In this document: positions 16,727 to 25,580 of the stretch, one piece after another
How positions within the stretch are numbered: the first letter of the stretch is position 1
Layout of the letters: every line of letters starts with the position of its first letter
Origin: Pseudobacter sp.
GTDB taxonomy: Bacteria > Bacteroidota > Bacteroidia > Chitinophagales > Chitinophagaceae
DNA: 64,000 nt
Assembly: GCA_017849455.1 (NCBI GenBank)
Contig: JAFIGX010000003.1
Location: 310,001 to 374,000 of the forward strand
Direction of reading: 5' to 3'
Made by a program: the position numbers and the translations under genes
The notes under the pieces: model-generated
Database searches by the model: none
Seen by the model: only the letters and a program-made list of their open reading frames with translations
What the model was told of the DNA's origin: nothing

Positions 16727-17887
16727 TTATTTTATAACAGCACAGGCGTCTACCCAGGCTGCCATTACAGTAGTGGTCTCTTCAATGAACAGGAGGTTCT
16801 CTTTTGTCCAGAGGCCCGATCTCGATTGGCTGCCGACAAATTGTTGCAGGCTTTCGATCAGCGACAGGTAGGCATCTCCGTAATTATTCGCCGGAGGCAA
16901 TGATGCTTCCAGAAAGGGCGCCAGGTCTTCGATGATCAGGATACCTGGTAATTCCACAAGCAGGTCTTTGAAGAGATCATGTTCATTCCTGTCCTGGAAT
17001 ACCAGCGGGTTGCCCACGGTGATGATATTGCCAACTGCCTGGTTGCAGAGCTCCAGGAAATATCCGCTGAAGATATCCCCGAAGCGGTCCATCACGATAT
17101 TGTTGATCCTGTACCCCATCTTCACGAAATAATAAGCGAGTACTGCCTCCCGTGTGATGGCCGTATTCTGTGAGTTGATGGGCATACGCTGCCAGGGTTG
17201 TAAAGTATAGAGAAGTTCCTGCTCCGGTTGCCATACCCCATCCACCGAAGTGCTGCAAAGGGTGGTGAGCCTGGTGATGGCATCGATATCGGGATCGCCT
17301 GTCCACAAGCCAACATTCACCCCCACCGTGCCGGTGATACCCGTATCGCCTGGCCGGAAGCTGTTGCCGATCCATCGTTTTGAATAAGGAAACCCTCTCG
17401 GGTATACCGTGAGCACCTCACCGGAGATGGTGGTGCTGCGGAGGAATACCAACGGGTTCACCCAATTGCTGCCTGATTCAAGAGGCAATGCGTTCACCGT
17501 TTCACCGGTAATGCTATGGCGGAGAAAGAATTTTTCATCGACCGGAAAATTATCATCATCCATGGAAATGATCACTTCACAGTCTTCTTCAAAGGCTTTC
17601 AGGTAGCCAACATTCCTGCGGTTGTCTGACCTGAATGGAATATAATGAGTGGGAAACCCAATGTCTTTCAAAAATATTTCCTGTTCCTCCGTGGTGAGGT
17701 ATTTACACCAGGCGCCGCGTTCACTCATCGATTCGCATTGCGCCCGGCAGGCAGGCGGTGTGTTGAGATCACCTACAATATAGAACCTGATCTCCAGCTC
17801 CTGCTCACTGTAATGGATAGCTGCATTGAATTTTTTCAGAAAATCCCCATCGGAGATGGTCGTGATCACAACACCTATTCTTTTCAT
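16727..17887 (-). CDS. Reversibly-glycosylated-polypeptide (GT75)-like glycosyltransferase or sugar mutase
   Basis: Soluble protein of 386 residues and first gene of the ten-gene operon. It opens with a Rossmann-like strand, KRIGVVITTI, and has the run of acids ISMDDDN (108-113) as its nucleotide-sugar metal site. The spacing and the later block GTVGVNVGLWTGDPDIDAITRL resemble the NxGLW...PDYDA block of plant RGP/UDP-arabinopyranose mutases. I recognise this by motif order, not by overall similarity, so an ordinary GT-A glycosyltransferase is also possible. Start ATG 17887 faces the ABC exporter gene across a 429-bp control region. Confidence 0.6.
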   Translation of the reverse strand: MKRIGVVITTISDGDFLKKFNAAIHYSEQELEIRFYIVGDLNTPPACRAQCESMSERGAWCKYLTTEEQEIFLKDIGFPTHYIPFRSDNRRNVGYLKAFEEDCEVIISMDDDNFPVDEKFFLRHSITGETVNALPLESGSNWVNPLVFLRSTTISGEVLTVYPRGFPYSKRWIGNSFRPGDTGITGTVGVNVGLWTGDPDIDAITRLTTLCSTSVDGVWQPEQELLYTLQPWQRMPINSQNTAITREAVLAYYFVKMGYRINNIVMDRFGDIFSGYFLELCNQAVGNIITVGNPLVFQDRNEHDLFKDLLVELPGILIIEDLAPFLEASLPPANNYGDAYLSLIESLQQFVGSQSRSGLWTKENLLFIEETTTVMAAWVDACAVIK

Positions 17888-18316
17888 ATAGATAAGTAGT
17901 TTCCCTGTCAGGGTTTAGTCGTTCTATGGCAATAGCGATCCCCATTGCAGCCGGAGGCCGGTTGCAGGCAGGCAGAATCGGCATGAGTTCATTGATCAGG
18001 ATGATTGGACCGGAAGAGTGCTATGAGTAATCAGGAGCCTGGGAGGATTAATTGTTCATCTGGGGATACAGATCATATATATAATAACCATGAATAACCG
18101 AAATGATACATAACATGAATGTAGCAGTGAAAATTAGGGAAGTTTCCGTAATTTTCCAATATGGTTGCTAAGAAAAAACACTTAACAGTAATAAAAATTG
18201 ATCCATCGCTAAAAGTTTCCCTGTAATTTAGTTGATACACTCTCCGGACAGGCCCACGATCATACCCTGTAAAAGCAGTTATATATTCCCGTTACCATTT
18301 ATCAAACCTTGTCGCT
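17888..18316. promoter_or_regulatory. Divergent control region between biosynthetic operon and exporter
   Basis: There is no convincing gene in these 429 bp. The sequence AGTTTCCCTGT occurs twice exactly, at 17898-17908 (11 bp upstream of the operon ATG) and at 18214-18224 (about 90 bp upstream of the exporter ATG). A related AGTTTCCGTAATTTT lies at 18141-18155. On the plus strand TAATTTAG (18224-18231) is one mismatch from the Bacteroidota -7 box TAnnTTTG, but a well-spaced -33 box is not clear. The repeats are candidates for a shared regulator site. The middle (about 18060-18200) is strongly AT-rich. Confidence 0.4.
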
Positions 18317-20119
18317 ATGGAGCAAAAAGCTGCTGCAAAATTACCGGGGCGATCGATGCCAACCCATTTCAAAGTCTTTCTCTCCTATTTCATACCCTAT
18401 TGGCCCTCATTCCTGTTCGGGATGCTTTTTATTTTCTTATCCGGGATCCTTCAATTGCTCTCGATCTCGCTGATCGGAAAACTGATCGATAAATCCGTCG
18501 ACCAGGGTAGCCAGCAGATCAGGGACAATATCAACACCATCGTTTTCCAGATACTCTCCGTGATGTTGCTGCAGATCATTTTTTCCATGGCACAGCAATA
18601 TTTTTTCCTTCGGATGAATGAAGCGGCCATTGCCGGTATCCGCAAAACCCTGTATAACCGTTATCTCCGCTATAGCCTCAGCTTCTTCAATAAGGAACGC
18701 GTGGGCGACCTCATGAGCAGGATCAATAACGATATCGGCATGGTACAATATATTTTCTCCGAGCAACTGCCTGCTTTCTTTTATCAGAGCGTGATCCTGC
18801 TCACCGCCATTACAGCCTTGCTGCTGATCAATATCAAGCTCACCCTGCTGATGATCTTTACTTTTCCCGTAACCGTGATCATCACTTTACTGATCGGGAA
18901 GAAAGTGCGGCAGATCTCCCGGCAGATCCAGGATGCTTTTGCCGTATCGGTAGTATATATGGAAGAAACCCTCCAAAAGATCAGGACCGTCAAAGCGTTC
19001 TCCAATGAATCCGTGGAGAGCCGCAAATACAATATCCTGCTCGATAGCATCGTTGCGAAAAGCATCAGGCGTTCTGTTTTCAGGTTGAGCCTCGACGGGA
19101 CTTCCGCCATCCTGATGATCGTTGCCCAGATAGTGATCATGTGGTATGGCAGCCATCTTGTTTCACAGGGAGAAGTAACGATCGGGAAAATGATCGCTTT
19201 CATCATGATCACCTTCAGTGTAGGTTCGGCCGTTTCCAGTATTGCCAGTGCATTCGGGAATCTCCAGAAATCCTTTGGCTCCACTGAAAGGTTGTATGAG
19301 CTGCTGTCTGAAGATATGGAGGAAGGCGTTGATATCGTACCACAACAGGAGATCCATATCGGGGAAGGGTTCCAGTTCCACCATGTACATTTTTCCTACA
19401 AAAAGAATGAGGAGGAGCCTGTGCTCGCCAACCTGAATTTCGATATCCGGAAAGGGGAGAAGGTCGGCATCATCGGTCCGAGTGGTGTGGGGAAGTCTAC
19501 CATCGTTCAATTGCTGATGCGTTTTTATCAGCCCGATAGCGGCATTATCACACTCGATAGCCATGATATCCGGCAGCTACCGCTGTATGAATACCGCCGA
19601 CTGTTCGGTATCGTTTCACAGGAGATCGAATTGTTCGGCACCACTATCCGGGATAATATCTGTTATGGCCGTTCAGGCTCCACCGAAGCCGAGATCATCG
19701 CTGCGGCAAAGCATGCACATGCTTATGAGTTCATCAGTGAATTGCCCGATGGCTTCGATACTGCCCTGGGTGAGAACGGTTATACACTTTCAGGAGGGCA
19801 GCGCCAGCGTATTGCATTGGCGAGGGCCATTCTCGCCGACCCGCCTGTGTTACTGCTCGATGAGGCTACCAGCGCACTCGATGCCAATACTGAAATGATG
19901 ATCAATGAAACGATGGAGAAGCTGATCGAACATAAAACGGTCCTGATCGTATCGCACCGGTTGACCACGATCCGGAAGATGGACAAGATCCTGGTGTTCC
20001 GCAACGGGCAGGTGATCGAATCCGGTACACATGATCAGTTGATGAAGATCCCGGACGGAAGATACAGGCAGATCACGCAGATCTATGGCGGCGATCTTTC
20101 CACGGCATACAATAAATAG
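18317..20119 (+). CDS. ABC exporter, fused permease-ATPase (ABCB/MsbA type)
   Basis: Half-transporter of 600 residues. Six transmembrane helices occupy about residues 20-330. The ATPase has Walker A GPSGVGKST (about 387-395), Q-loop, signature LSGGQRQRIALARA (about 490), Walker B LLLDEATSALD (about 512) and the switch His in VSHR. All motifs are canonical. It probably works as a homodimer in the inner membrane, flipping or exporting a lipid-linked or hydrophobic molecule. It is divergent from the ten-gene biosynthetic operon and shares repeats in the control region, so export or flipping of that product is a good working hypothesis. A glycosyltransferase gene follows 20 bp downstream. Confidence 0.94.
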   Translation: MEQKAAAKLPGRSMPTHFKVFLSYFIPYWPSFLFGMLFIFLSGILQLLSISLIGKLIDKSVDQGSQQIRDNINTIVFQILSVMLLQIIFSMAQQYFFLRMNEAAIAGIRKTLYNRYLRYSLSFFNKERVGDLMSRINNDIGMVQYIFSEQLPAFFYQSVILLTAITALLLINIKLTLLMIFTFPVTVIITLLIGKKVRQISRQIQDAFAVSVVYMEETLQKIRTVKAFSNESVESRKYNILLDSIVAKSIRRSVFRLSLDGTSAILMIVAQIVIMWYGSHLVSQGEVTIGKMIAFIMITFSVGSAVSSIASAFGNLQKSFGSTERLYELLSEDMEEGVDIVPQQEIHIGEGFQFHHVHFSYKKNEEEPVLANLNFDIRKGEKVGIIGPSGVGKSTIVQLLMRFYQPDSGIITLDSHDIRQLPLYEYRRLFGIVSQEIELFGTTIRDNICYGRSGSTEAEIIAAAKHAHAYEFISELPDGFDTALGENGYTLSGGQRQRIALARAILADPPVLLLDEATSALDANTEMMINETMEKLIEHKTVLIVSHRLTTIRKMDKILVFRNGQVIESGTHDQLMKIPDGRYRQITQIYGGDLSTAYNK

Positions 20120-20139
20120 TTTAGTCATTCAACTTAATA

Positions 20140-21063
20140 ATGCTCAACGCTATGATCTTTAATTTTCTGAAGAAAAATTCCGGCAACACAGAGAAAGAAA
20201 GTTCTGTCTTCGACAATTACCGGCCCGAAAGGCCCGCCAATGGCAAACTGATGGTGCCCCTCAAGCTCCTCAACATCGACGAGAACAAAAAGACCGTGGA
20301 TGTTACGGTGATCATCAATGTCTGGAAACGACCGCATATCGAGGAACAATTGTTCCACCTGCTCACGCAAACAGTTTTTCCCAGAGAGATCTGGATACTC
20401 TATTATGAGAACCATGTGCAGGCCGATGAGATTATCAAAACTTATCAGCAGGTTTTCCCTTTCATCCACCTGATAAGATCGGACAAGAACCTGAAATATT
20501 TCGGCCGCTTCACCATTGCCGTGAATACCACCACTACCTATACCTGGCTGATGGATGACGACGTGATCCCCGGCGAAGAATGGCTGGCCAATTGCGTTGA
20601 AAAGTGTACAGGATTGAACAGCGTGATCACCTGTACCGGCCGCATTATTCCAAAGAATGATTTCAAACCCGAAAAATGGAAGATGGGCGGACGCTATAAA
20701 CATTTTATAGGAGATGAAGTAAATGGCGGAAGCATGAACCTCTGTGATGAGGATACACAGGTCGATTACGGTTGCAATAGCTATTTCATGAAAAGCGAAT
20801 GGTTGCAGGCATACTGGTCGATCTGGCCGGCCACTTTCGGGTCAGGAGAAGATATTCATCTGTCCGCCACCTGCAAGGTGCAACTGGATGTGAACACTTA
20901 TGTACTGAAGCAGGATAACATTCACAATTCCGGCAATATCAAAAGATCCTATGGGTGGGACCATAACGCATCCTGGAAGCAGAAGAATTTCATCGATATC
21001 CGGGAAAAAGTTCTCCGCTATCATATCGAGCAAAATAACTGGGCGCCCCTCCTCTGGAAATAA
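20140..21063 (+). CDS. GT-A glycosyltransferase-like protein
   Basis: Protein of 307 residues with a GT2-like core. The first strand is VDVTVIINVWKRP (about 50-62), and the metal site is LMDDDVIPGEEWL (about 137-149). A later acidic segment, GSGEDIHLS, sits where GT2 enzymes have their ED catalytic base. There is no membrane helix, so it is soluble or peripheral. An alternative ATG at 20152 would shorten it by four residues. Located 20 bp after the ABC exporter and cotranscribed with it, it probably acts on the same molecule. It ends 3 bp before the stop of a convergent gene. Confidence 0.8.
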   Translation: MLNAMIFNFLKKNSGNTEKESSVFDNYRPERPANGKLMVPLKLLNIDENKKTVDVTVIINVWKRPHIEEQLFHLLTQTVFPREIWILYYENHVQADEIIKTYQQVFPFIHLIRSDKNLKYFGRFTIAVNTTTTYTWLMDDDVIPGEEWLANCVEKCTGLNSVITCTGRIIPKNDFKPEKWKMGGRYKHFIGDEVNGGSMNLCDEDTQVDYGCNSYFMKSEWLQAYWSIWPATFGSGEDIHLSATCKVQLDVNTYVLKQDNIHNSGNIKRSYGWDHNASWKQKNFIDIREKVLRYHIEQNNWAPLLWK

Positions 21064-21066
21064 CCA

Positions 21067-22077
21067 TCATTGCCGGCCGGGAAATTGCCGGCCCTTCCAT
21101 TCAGTGGCGGGATGCAATATCCAGGAGAAAAGAAAGATCGCATTGCAGATGCCTGCATACAGCGGATAAAAGAGAATTTCAAAGCCCGGCCTCTGGCCGA
21201 GTTTTCGGTACGTGTATAACAGCAAGGCAGATTCGAAGATCCATTTCAGGGCAAAGATCCCCATGAACAATGGGTTCCGGAAAATGAACGTCAGGGCCAG
21301 CATCAGCCATGGAAAAAGGTTTTGAATAAAAACGCCGATCAGAAAGTGGAAAGGCATCCGCATGGTGCTGGTAAGCCAGCGGCGCTGCTGCCTGATCAAC
21401 TCACCGAAACCCTGCGCTGCATCCGTAAATGCCAACACATTTTTATCGAGGACCGTCTTCACGCCCGACCCATTCCGCACAATGGCCCTGAAGAGATCGA
21501 AATCTTCGGCTATGGACCGGGTGATCTTTTCAAATCCACCTACGGCTTCATACGCAGGGCGGCTAACCGCCATATTCGTTCCGCTCGCGGCCAGCGGCCT
21601 GCCTGCTTTTTCCAGCAGATACCTCAATCCCAGGTTGTACAACCAGTCCGCATTTTGCATAGCGCTCAGCCAATCCTGCTTCACGATGGCCGTTGCGCCC
21701 GATACCAGGTCTGTACCATTGCCCAGCCTGTTCATCATTCCTTTTACCCATAAAGGCCCTACACGCACATCGGCATCCGTGAAAAAAATAATATCGGAAT
21801 GGGTTTGCCGGGCAAGCTGCGCCAGTACATTGGCTTTCCCCAGCAACTGGTGCCGGCTTTCGGTAATGGTGAAGAGCTGTACCTGCGGATGGCTTTCCAT
21901 GAATCGGCTTACGACGGAAGACGTGCCATCCTCCGAATGATCATCGCCAATATATATACACAGTTTGTCTTTCGGGTAATCGATGCCCGCCAGGGCCTGC
22001 AGGCAGTCCAGTATCTTTTTTTCCTCATTACGGGCAGCTACCAGGATCGCAACGGTGGGTAATGGTTCATGCAACAT
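21067..22077 (-). CDS. Membrane-associated GT2 glycosyltransferase
   Basis: Protein of 336 residues. The GT2 domain shows VAILVAARNEE (first strand), IYIGDDHSEDGT (nucleotide contact), FTDADVRVG (metal DxD), IAEDFDLFRAIV (catalytic ED) and QQRRWLTST (QxxRW motif). Two to three hydrophobic helices follow (about 240-325). The order matches IcaA/hyaluronan-synthase-like or lipid glycosyltransferases that use a membrane acceptor. It follows the MFS transporter gene by 20 bp, so the two form an operon read toward the exporter/glycosyltransferase pair. It may belong to the same glycoconjugate locus. Confidence 0.87.
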   Translation of the reverse strand: MLHEPLPTVAILVAARNEEKKILDCLQALAGIDYPKDKLCIYIGDDHSEDGTSSVVSRFMESHPQVQLFTITESRHQLLGKANVLAQLARQTHSDIIFFTDADVRVGPLWVKGMMNRLGNGTDLVSGATAIVKQDWLSAMQNADWLYNLGLRYLLEKAGRPLAASGTNMAVSRPAYEAVGGFEKITRSIAEDFDLFRAIVRNGSGVKTVLDKNVLAFTDAAQGFGELIRQQRRWLTSTMRMPFHFLIGVFIQNLFPWLMLALTFIFRNPLFMGIFALKWIFESALLLYTYRKLGQRPGFEILFYPLYAGICNAIFLFSWILHPATEWKGRQFPGRQ

Positions 22078-22097
22078 ATCAGGTTACTTATAGAATG

Positions 22098-23357
22098 TTA
22101 TTCCTGTGCATTCAAGGGGTAGGTACCGGTGATCTGTTCCAGCTCTTTACCCGCTGTTTCAGGAACCCGGAAGTAAGCGATAATAAGACTTATCAGAATA
22201 AAGATAGTGATCAGGCTAACGGCCGACCGATGTTCGCCTGTATACCGGTACACCCTGCTTTCCACCATCAATCCCAGCGCACCGCCAACAGCCGAGAACA
22301 TACCTCTCAGGCCGGCGGCCGAAGCCCTGGTAGCTGTTGGAAAAAGCTCTGTGCCGATCGTCATCAGCAGGGCGGCGGCAGATGCACTCGCAATAATAAA
22401 CAAGAACCAGCATATATATAAATAGTATCGGTCGGCATGATAAAATCCTACGATAGCCAATACCGTTATCAGCATCAGTACGGCCAGCACCTTCTTCCTG
22501 CCAACCAGGTCACTGTAATAACAGATCACCAGCGAGCCAACCGTTGCAAAAAAACCCGAACCGATGATGAGGGTACTCACCTGGTAGGGAGTGAAAGAAT
22601 GGGCCTGTTGCAGGAATTTGGAAGCGAGGATATAGGAAGGTACAACGGCAGCATCGAAGAAGAACACGATCAGGCAGATGATCAGCAGCCGGCCCCTGCC
22701 TGCTATCAGCATTCCTTTCCATCCCTGCAGCCTTAGCTTCAGTGTATTCCGGTTAGCTGTATGGGCGATCTGATCGAACCTGGCAGTCTCTTTCAACCTG
22801 GTCCGCAGGTAAAGGATGATCAACAAGGGAGCAAGGCCATAATAATAACTGTACTGGAATGGAACGCCCAGGTATTCGTTGAGGCCATACACGAGCGCAG
22901 CACAGGCAGTACCGATGGCCGATAGACCGGAAAGCAGTGACACGGCGAGGCCGCGTAATGTATTCTTTGTTTCTTCCACGATCATCACTACTGCCACGCT
23001 GGTCTCGGCGCTGATGAACATGAAAGTCATGAACTGCCAGGTGATGAAGCCGCCCAGGCTGTTGGTATTGGCCGTTGCCACGGAAAGCACGATGCAGATG
23101 AATGTGGCGAAGAGAATAAAGGGCTTTCTGCCCACGAGATCTGCCAGTACGGTAATGAGGACCGCAGGAATGAATCCCAGCCGGAATAATCCCAGCATAA
23201 AGCCTACCTGTTCCTCCGGAATGTGAAATTTTTGTTGTAATTGTGGGAGGGCAAAAGCGATCAGTCCCATGAAATAATAATCGAAGATGCCTGTCACGGC
23301 AAGGATAATGATGGTTTTGAGTTCCAGGAACCTGTGCAGAAATTGATGATGCCTCAT
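22098..23357 (-). CDS. MFS transporter, sugar-porter-like
   Basis: Major facilitator of 419 residues with twelve predicted helices. The MFS motif A appears twice, as LADLVGRKPF after helix 2 and YSDLVGRKKV after helix 8. The C-terminal end has PETAGKELEQI, a form of the PETKG signature of sugar porters and related organic-anion carriers. The substrate cannot be read from sequence. Pairing with a glycosyltransferase in one operon suggests either uptake of a precursor or export of a product. The upstream 199-bp gap is shared with divergent lspA. Confidence 0.88.
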   Translation of the reverse strand: MRHHQFLHRFLELKTIIILAVTGIFDYYFMGLIAFALPQLQQKFHIPEEQVGFMLGLFRLGFIPAVLITVLADLVGRKPFILFATFICIVLSVATANTNSLGGFITWQFMTFMFISAETSVAVVMIVEETKNTLRGLAVSLLSGLSAIGTACAALVYGLNEYLGVPFQYSYYYGLAPLLIILYLRTRLKETARFDQIAHTANRNTLKLRLQGWKGMLIAGRGRLLIICLIVFFFDAAVVPSYILASKFLQQAHSFTPYQVSTLIIGSGFFATVGSLVICYYSDLVGRKKVLAVLMLITVLAIVGFYHADRYYLYICWFLFIIASASAAALLMTIGTELFPTATRASAAGLRGMFSAVGGALGLMVESRVYRYTGEHRSAVSLITIFILISLIIAYFRVPETAGKELEQITGTYPLNAQE

Positions 23358-23556
23358 GTTGATGATTCGCGCGAAATAAGATACTCATTAATTCCGGATA
23401 TGTAACGGATTTCATTGACCGTTCACAATAAAAAATTGTAGCATTGACCAATTTTGGCTAAATTCACTTTCCCTCTGTTATTCCATTTCATTGGATGATA
23501 CAATCGCTCCGTACTGAATTATTGAAAAACCAATTATCTATAAATATTGATATAAC

Positions 23557-24219
23557 ATGAAGAAGAGGAATGCTATACTGATCATAGCAGTGATCGTTTT
23601 GTTGGACCAGCTACTCAAGATATATGTCAAAACGAATTTTTTTTATGGTGAAAGCAGGCCCATACTCGGTCAGTGGTTCAGGCTTCATTTTATCGAGAAC
23701 AACGGCATGGCATGGGGCTGGAAGTTCAACCTGCAATGGGGTAAGCTGCTGCTCACCCTGTTCCGCCTGGTAGCTGTGATCTGGGGTAGTTTTTATATTG
23801 CCAGGATCATCCGTGAGAAAAGGCCGGCCGGGCTGGTGCTATGCGTTGCGTTGATCTATGCAGGCGCCATGGGCAACCTGATCGATTCCATATTCTATGG
23901 CCTCATCTTCGACAAAGGCGCTGCAATGGATCCGGCCTATACCCTGCAGGGCTATGGCGGCCTCGCCAGTTTTTCAACAAGCGGTTATGGCTCCCTGTTC
24001 CATGGCAATGTAGTGGATATGATCTATTGCCCCATTTTCCATGGCACACTGCCTAACTGGGTTCCTTTCTGGGGCGGAGAGAATTTCGAATTTTTCAGCA
24101 TGGTCTTCAATATAGCCGATGCGTCCATCTCTGTAGGCGTATTCATTCTCCTTATTTTCAGCAAACGTTTCTTCAACAAGACCAGGAGCGACCTGGGGAG
24201 GTTGCAGGCAGAGCAATGA
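23557..24219 (+). CDS. lspA: Lipoprotein signal peptidase (signal peptidase II)
   Basis: Inner-membrane aspartic protease of 220 residues that removes the signal peptide of lipoproteins after diacylglyceryl transfer. Four transmembrane helices are visible. The catalytic aspartates are Asp110 (in GNLIDS) and Asp188 (in FNIADASISVG). The insertion between helices 3 and 4 containing FHGNVVDMIYCPIFHG and PFWGGENFEFF is the usual Bacteroidota form, which explains why the protein is longer than the 160-residue proteobacterial enzyme. It stands alone here and ends one base before the stop of a convergent permease gene. Confidence 0.95.
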   Translation: MKKRNAILIIAVIVLLDQLLKIYVKTNFFYGESRPILGQWFRLHFIENNGMAWGWKFNLQWGKLLLTLFRLVAVIWGSFYIARIIREKRPAGLVLCVALIYAGAMGNLIDSIFYGLIFDKGAAMDPAYTLQGYGGLASFSTSGYGSLFHGNVVDMIYCPIFHGTLPNWVPFWGGENFEFFSMVFNIADASISVGVFILLIFSKRFFNKTRSDLGRLQAEQ

Positions 24220-25458
24220 TCAAACCACGTTGATGGCTTCGACAGGGTTCATCGAAGCTGCTCTCCAGGCCGGGAGGAAGCCGGCCAGCAGGCCGACAGT
24301 AATGCTCAACCCGGCCGAAAGCAGGGCCAGATGGGGTGGAACGAAAACAAAGAACTTCAACACATAGCTCAGGGCCCAGGCCAATGGCACTACCAGCACC
24401 AGTCCCAGCAGACCTCCCAATAAAGAGAGCAGCACGGATTCGACCAGGAACTCCGACAGGATAGCGCTCCTTTTAGCTCCTATGGCCTTCTTCAGCCCGA
24501 TCTCACGTATACGCTCATATACTATCGCATACATCACATTGGCGATATTGAACATACCGATGAACAGGGCCAGCGCGCTGATGGCCCAGGCACCCGTTTT
24601 CACGGAATTGAAAGATCCCTCCAGTTGAATGGAATAGCTCTCGATATCGTTCACGGCAAAATTATCTTCCTGTGAAGGTTTCAGTTGCCTGATCGAGCGC
24701 ATGCATCCCCGCACTTCTTCCTTCAGCATGCTCACGCTCATATTCTCTTCGGCCTGTACCATGATCACCGGAACGCCATACTTCTCCCAGATCAGCTTCC
24801 GCATGAAATCGTAACCCAGGAGAATGCAATTATCATAATCCAGTCCGCCCAGTAAAGTCTCTCCCTGCTTCCTGATCACACCGATCACCCTGGCCCGGTG
24901 ATTCCCTTTCACATACACTTCCTTATTCAGCGCCGATTCAGCCTTACCGAACAATAGTTCCGCAACGTTATAACCCATCACGATCGTATTGGAGGCATCA
25001 TCGAACTCCTGCTGCAACAGGAACCTGCCTTCGATAAGCTGTATATCCTGTATCATATTGTATTTCTCGGTGATGCCATAGTACTTGACATTTTTCAATA
25101 CGCTTTCCTCCGTGCGTATGCTGAAGCTCAGGTACATCAGGCAGGCGATGTTCCTGATATAAGGCAATTTTTTTTCCAGCAGTTTCATTTCCGATAGGCG
25201 GGCTTCGGGCCGGCCGATCATTTTCCACCAGGGACCATCGGGACCGAGATCGCTGGGCCATTTCTGTACATACAATACTTTATCGCCCAATGCACGCAAC
25301 TCGTTGCGGATCGCCACCTGGAGGCTACTGATCACCGAAAGGATGGAAATGATCACGAAAATGCCGAAGGAAATACTGATCACCGAAAGAAGGTTTCGCA
25401 ATCTATTATACTTCAATCCCTGAATAGCGGCTCTCAGGTTGTTGAGAAAAATCTGCAT
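24220..25458 (-). CDS. ABC transporter permease, MacB/FtsX type
   Basis: Protein of 412 residues with one N-terminal transmembrane helix (about 20-42), a large periplasmic MacB-type domain (about 45-280) and three C-terminal helices in a FtsX domain (about 285-405). The family works with a separate LolD/MacB-like ATPase in mechanotransmission across the envelope, exporting peptides, antibiotics or lipoproteins. No partner ATPase gene is adjacent. It is read divergently from the AfsA-like operon across a 122-bp gap, and its last base abuts the end of lspA. Confidence 0.9.
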   Translation of the reverse strand: MQIFLNNLRAAIQGLKYNRLRNLLSVISISFGIFVIISILSVISSLQVAIRNELRALGDKVLYVQKWPSDLGPDGPWWKMIGRPEARLSEMKLLEKKLPYIRNIACLMYLSFSIRTEESVLKNVKYYGITEKYNMIQDIQLIEGRFLLQQEFDDASNTIVMGYNVAELLFGKAESALNKEVYVKGNHRARVIGVIRKQGETLLGGLDYDNCILLGYDFMRKLIWEKYGVPVIMVQAEENMSVSMLKEEVRGCMRSIRQLKPSQEDNFAVNDIESYSIQLEGSFNSVKTGAWAISALALFIGMFNIANVMYAIVYERIREIGLKKAIGAKRSAILSEFLVESVLLSLLGGLLGLVLVVPLAWALSYVLKFFVFVPPHLALLSAGLSITVGLLAGFLPAWRAASMNPVEAINVV

Positions 25459-25580
25459 GATGGCAGGGGGTTATCGACAATGGTGAATATGAACCGTACA
25501 GCATTACAATATAACATTAATACTCGATTATTATCGTACATGGATACCTGTATGGAACAAAAAACGTAACATACTATATT

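Noticed and set aside
6607..17887. Moenomycin-type phosphoglycolipid cluster
   Set aside because: Carbamoyltransferase, glycosyltransferases and prenyl chemistry are shared, but no MoeO5-like or MoeN5-like enzyme is seen, so the analogy is only general.
15771..24219. Lgt-like and LspA proteins as one dedicated lipoprotein pathway
   Set aside because: The LspA is of the ordinary housekeeping Bacteroidota type and is separately transcribed, 7 kb away; there is no other link.
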